64,000 nt of DNA, from NCBI GenBank assembly GCA_023105745.1, contig JALGQZ010000011.1, positions 26,245,975 to 26,309,974 of the forward strand, given 5' to 3'. Position 1 is the stretch's first letter. Each line of letters starts with the position of its first letter. This DNA is from Austropuccinia psidii. Taxonomy: Eukaryota > Basidiomycota > Pucciniomycetes > Pucciniales > Sphaerophragmiaceae. This document shows positions 60,470 to 64,000 of the stretch, one piece after another. The notes beneath the pieces were generated by a model, which did no database searches, was not told the DNA's origin, and saw only the letters and a program-made list of their open reading frames with translations. The translations under genes and the position numbers were made by a program.

Positions 60470-62292
60470 TGTAAGGTGTGGATATGAAACTTTGATTAAA
60501 AATCAAGTACTTTTCCTGTCCTCAAAAGTTGTGTAAGGTTCAAAATGATTAAAAATAGTATGAAATATTATTTTTAAGAGAAAAAACGCAAATTTTATTG
60601 TATTTAAATTTGTAAGTATGAAGCAACAATACTATAAAGATTTATTGCTTTACCAATAATAAAGATTTATTCAGAAATACTCTACAAGAGATATTTAATC
60701 CTAGAAAAGAAATTTATTCAAGAGCAATTTAAATTGGAATTAATTGAGCAAAGAAATGTAAGCAATTAATTAAGGAACAAATTCTTTAAAAAGATATTGA
60801 AAGATAAAACACACCCAAAAGCTACCAGAGTGAATTTGGAAACAAGGTGACAAATTTTACAGTGATGAAAGATGCTTTAATTCACTTATGGGGTGGTTCA
60901 GGGGTAAAGGTTTTTATAAGAGTTACAAACAGTGATTATAATGACTTCTTCAAATGGTTAAAGAGCTTAAAATGGTTAAAAAAGGGTTGTTGAAATCTTT
61001 TATTGATTGGTTTCAAAGTGTTTAAAGTGATGATAAAAGACAAAGATTCTAACATCAAGAGAAAAGTGGGGCAAAGAAAGACATTCTTTTATAGCCATCA
61101 ATATTCTTACTCCAAAGATAAAATTCACTCCTTTCACTCGTGGAAAACACTCTGAAAACAGAAAAGCCAATTATGGAATTGTTGAACCCTGGTTTAGACC
61201 AAAAAGGGCTGTATTCATCCATTTTGGCTCTTTTTAGCCATTTTAGACCCTTAAATCAGCCATTACTATAGTAATACTTGGTCTAGAGCCTTCAAAGGAC
61301 GTCAGAATTTTTTGTAAGAGACATAGAAACCAGTTAAAGCAGTTTTTACTTAGATTTTTTTTACTTAAGGGTAGCTTTACCTTCTTGGCAACAGTTAAAA
61401 CTGCCCTGGTTGGTATCAAAACCTCATCATCAATTGAGTCACAGACCCTGTGACTCAATTTCAGGCCAAAAGTGATGAGATTTTGCATGGAATTTGACAT
61501 CTCACACCTGTCAGCAAGGACTTTGGGGGTCCGGCTCCCCCTTACAGCTAGAGTTCCTTTCCCCCCCCCCCAAAATTAATCTTTCCAATTTATTTTTCCT
61601 TCAATTCCTCATCATGTATTATACTTGTACTTTACATATGTAATTCAATTGAGTTTTACAATACACTTACTGTAATAATTGATATCTCATATGTAAACTA
61701 AAGCTCACTTCTTTAATACACACACACATTTTGACATTTCAATTGAAAATAATTCAATTCCTCATAACATCTCAGCTACACACAACACCTCAATTTTAAC
61801 ACAAAAATTGATGGTTAAAGCCATATGTGGCAATAATTAAGTCAATGTTTTGAGGACTTTTCACTTTTCTAGAGAAAATACTAAAAACTCAATTTAACCT
61901 TATTTAGAGTTGTGTTACAGAAATTTTACTCAGAGGTGACCCCACCTTATTTTTTATGAATAATCCAATGTTGAAGTAATTTTCTTTTGCTTATTTATTG
62001 GATAAAAAGCTATAATATATTTCATGTAACCTTTTACTAAAAATATCTTAATTTCATTAATCTTATTAAAAATTCATTTTTACTTAATTTTTTTAAGTAA
62101 AAATGTATTTTCATAATTTTAAAATTTAATGTAATTTTTATTTTAAATTAAATTTTTGTTTTTGTATATAAGATTACATTTATATTTTAATTTTTATTTT
62201 CATAATATAAGTAAATTTATTTTATTTATATTTGTATCTTATCTTGTTATTTGTCATCTTTTGGGTATTTGAAAATACCTCTAAGGGTCACA
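60470..62292 (-). repeat. B3 5' LTR
   Basis: In plus coordinates it runs from TGTAAGGTGTGG to AAGGGTCACA, 1823 bp. The hairpin AATTGAGTCACAG-ACC-CTGTGACTCAATT is perfect (about 61431-61459). It is followed by CTTTT. Confidence 0.9.
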
Positions 62293-62432
62293 CTTTTTCA
62301 ATATAGGAGTTATATTTGAAATAACAAAATGGTTTACCCTTTTATTTAATACTTTATTGGATTTGACGTGTCTGGGGGAGTAATTGAGGAAGAAGGGCTC
62401 TTTATATAGGAAAGATCCTTCATTCTACTTAC

Positions 62433-62586
62433 CATAAACTTCATAGAAGATGGTTACTTGTTCCATCAACTGAAATTTATCAATATTCCAAGGTTTCATT
62501 ATGCCTAAATCACTGTTTAGGCCTTTTATGGCATCATTACACCATATTTTAAAGTTATCACTAGAAATTTGTTTTTCTGACATCAT
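62433..62586 (-). CDS. Exon-like ORF beside B3, unknown protein
   Basis: On the minus strand two ATGs (62586, 62583) open a stop-free frame of 50-51 codons (MSEKQISSDNFKIWCNDAIK, then GLNSDLGIMKPWNIDKFQLM, then EQVTIFYEVY). It ends exactly at a consensus donor, G|GTAAGT (62432-62427), phase 1. Trp, Cys and Met content is that of real protein, unlike chance frames in such AT-rich DNA. The following 130 bp are non-coding and end at the B3 target site, so B3 would lie in the first intron, same orientation. An alternative start as an internal exon after TTACAAG (62590) is possible. No downstream exon was found left of B3. Live gene or relic cannot be told. Confidence 0.38.
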
Positions 62587-63233
62587 AACCTTGTAAGTGA
62601 TTCAATTTGATGTATTAAAGTATTTTTAATCATAAAATTGAAAAATAAACCAGTTTTATCTCTTATCCAACTGTTGAACTTAAATTAAGATTCCAGTTAA
62701 AGATTGAAAAATGATTATTTCTAAGATTTAACTTTAACCATTAATAAATTTCAGGTTTTTCACAAAACTTAAATTCAAAGAGTTAATCATAATAGCTTTG
62801 CATGTTTCTACTAAGATACAAAGAGGATCTCATTACATCACAAAACTCCATTTTTGATGATTTTTATTGAAATTGATTTTTTCTATCAAACCTTTCTATT
62901 TTAAGCTTTGAACCATTATTTCATAGGTTTATACCTTAAATATCATAGGAACAATGAGAAAATTCTTGACATATGAACCAGCAGAATTTGAATATCCATT
63001 TTTTCAAGGTCAAGACCCTTTTTGGTTACAAATAGTCAGCTGGTAATGCTATTTTTGGTCCATTTCTCTTTACTATTTGTAACTTGTAAAAGAAATTCTA
63101 TAAATTTTATCTTCAAGTTATTTCATGGTACCTTCAATTTTTAATCAGGTCTTTATGATTAGTATTTCAGATGATATGAGCTAAACACCATCAATATATG
63201 CACTGATGATAAGAATTCATATATCAAGGTATC
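62587..63233. other. AT-rich intergenic DNA
   Basis: No gene recognised; if 62433-62586 is a first exon, its promoter would lie here. An inverted repeat with 11-bp perfect arms, GTTACAAATAG/CTATTTGTAAC, spans 63025-63083. Confidence 0.5.
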
Positions 63234-64000
63234 TGTAAGGTGTGGATATGAAACTTTGATAAAATATCAAGTACTATTGCTGTCCTCAAAATTTGTATAA
63301 GGTAGAATTATTTAAAAATAGTAAGAAATAGTATTTTCAAAGAGAAAACACGCCAATTTTATTGTTTTCTAACTTTATAAGTATAAAACAATAATATAAT
63401 ATAATTTTGGTTTTACCAACAGTAACGATTTATCCAAAAATACTCTACAAGAGATATTTAAGGCGAAAAAAGAAATTTCTTGAAGAGCAATTTCAATTGG
63501 AATTAATTGAGCAAAAGACTGCAAGAAATTAACTAAAGAGCAAAGTCTTTAAAAAGATATTTAAAGAGAGAACACACCCAAAAGTGACCAGAGCGAATTT
63601 GGAAACAAAGTAACAAAGTTAACAGTGATGAAAGATGCTTTAATTCACTTTTGGGGTGGTTCAGGGGTAAAAATGATTATAAGAGTTACATACAATGATT
63701 AAAATAATTTTTCACGTGTTTAAAAGATTCAAAATGGTTTTTAAAAAGGGTGGTTGGAATCTTTTATTGATTGTTTTAACAGTGTTTAAGCTAATTATAA
63801 AAGGAAAGGATTCTAACATGAAGACAAAAGTGGGGCAAAGAAGACATTCTTTTATAGCCATCAATTTTCTTACTCCAAAAGTAAAATTTACTCTTGTAAG
63901 TCGTGAAGAACAGTCTGACAACAGAAAAGCCAATTATGGCATCATTGAACCCTGGTTTAGACCAAAAAAGGGCCGGTTTAAGCCATTTTTTGCTATTTTT
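63234..64000 (-). repeat. Family B LTR, cut by window end
   Basis: In plus coordinates it starts TGTAAGGTGTGGATATGAAAC, as do the other minus-strand B LTRs, and continues colinear with them to the window edge. It may be a solo LTR or the 3' LTR of another element. Confidence 0.88.

Larger units (their letters stand above)
52305..62292 (-). mobile_element. B3: full-length decayed Ty3/gypsy element, family B
   Basis: This 9988-bp element on the minus strand has LTRs at 52305-54075 (its 3') and 60470-62292 (its 5'). CTTTT is duplicated at 52300-52304 and 62293-62297. It has the same gene order as B2. It is old: many stops and frameshifts and clearly diverged LTRs. It lies beside an exon-like segment on the same strand (62433-62586), within what would be that exon's downstream intron. 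Confidence 0.92.

Noticed and set aside
63025..63083. 11-bp inverted repeat as a small transposon or terminator
   Set aside because: A single isolated inverted repeat in AT-rich DNA with a 37-nt loop; no flanking duplication seen.

Overview
This window reads as a gene-poor, AT-rich, transposon-packed stretch of a fungal chromosome. The two families of Ty3/gypsy (chromodomain-bearing) LTR retrotransposons found here closely resemble polyproteins I know from rust fungi, above all the myrtle rust Austropuccinia psidii. That species call is recognition from memory, not a search, and I hold it at about 0.85. I see no rRNA, tRNA, CRISPR array or clearly intact host gene.

The two families are called A and B here. 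Family A has about 1.4-kb LTRs (TGTCAG...CTGACA), a DSGA protease and a YIDD reverse transcriptase. Family B has about 1.7-1.8-kb LTRs (TGTGAG...CTTACA), the same gene order and a DPG-type protease. Layout: positions 1-16287 are the 3' part of an A element (A1, +), cut by the window edge. Inside A1's integrase sits a complete, very young second A element (A2, -, 4498-14197) with a TAGAG target duplication. A1 itself lies in the integrase of a B element (B1, +, 16288-18951), so three elements are nested. After a short degenerate tandem repeat come an ancient A-like LTR relic (19887-20640) and an A solo LTR (22232-23640). A full-length decayed B element (B2, +, 28390-38341, GCCAT duplication) follows, then another A solo LTR (-, 39613-41048, GATGA duplication). 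Next is about 11 kb with only decayed coding scraps, a short dispersed repeat, a large palindrome and a second LTR relic. Last are a second full-length decayed B element (B3, -, 52305-62292, CTTTT duplication) and the start of another B LTR (63234-64000, -).

Each element carries gag (coiled coil, capsid-like domain, CCHC knuckle) followed by protease, reverse transcriptase, RNase H, integrase and a chromodomain-like tail. Only A2 is nearly intact: its polyprotein is broken by one TAA codon, and its two LTRs differ by about six substitutions and one indel.

The most interesting signals are these. (1) GT-AG intron-like segments in the leader and gag of both families, several of which join otherwise out-of-frame ORFs exactly in frame. 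(2) A hairpin-rich cassette in the A LTRs, with long perfect arms conserved in an old solo LTR and one covarying base pair, plus a 13-bp-arm hairpin conserved in the B LTRs. (3) A tandem TGACG site conserved inside otherwise CpG-depleted LTRs. (4) Scraps in the non-transposon DNA that look like exons with proper splice signals, including one beside B3 and one two-exon relic at 50.1-50.5 kb.
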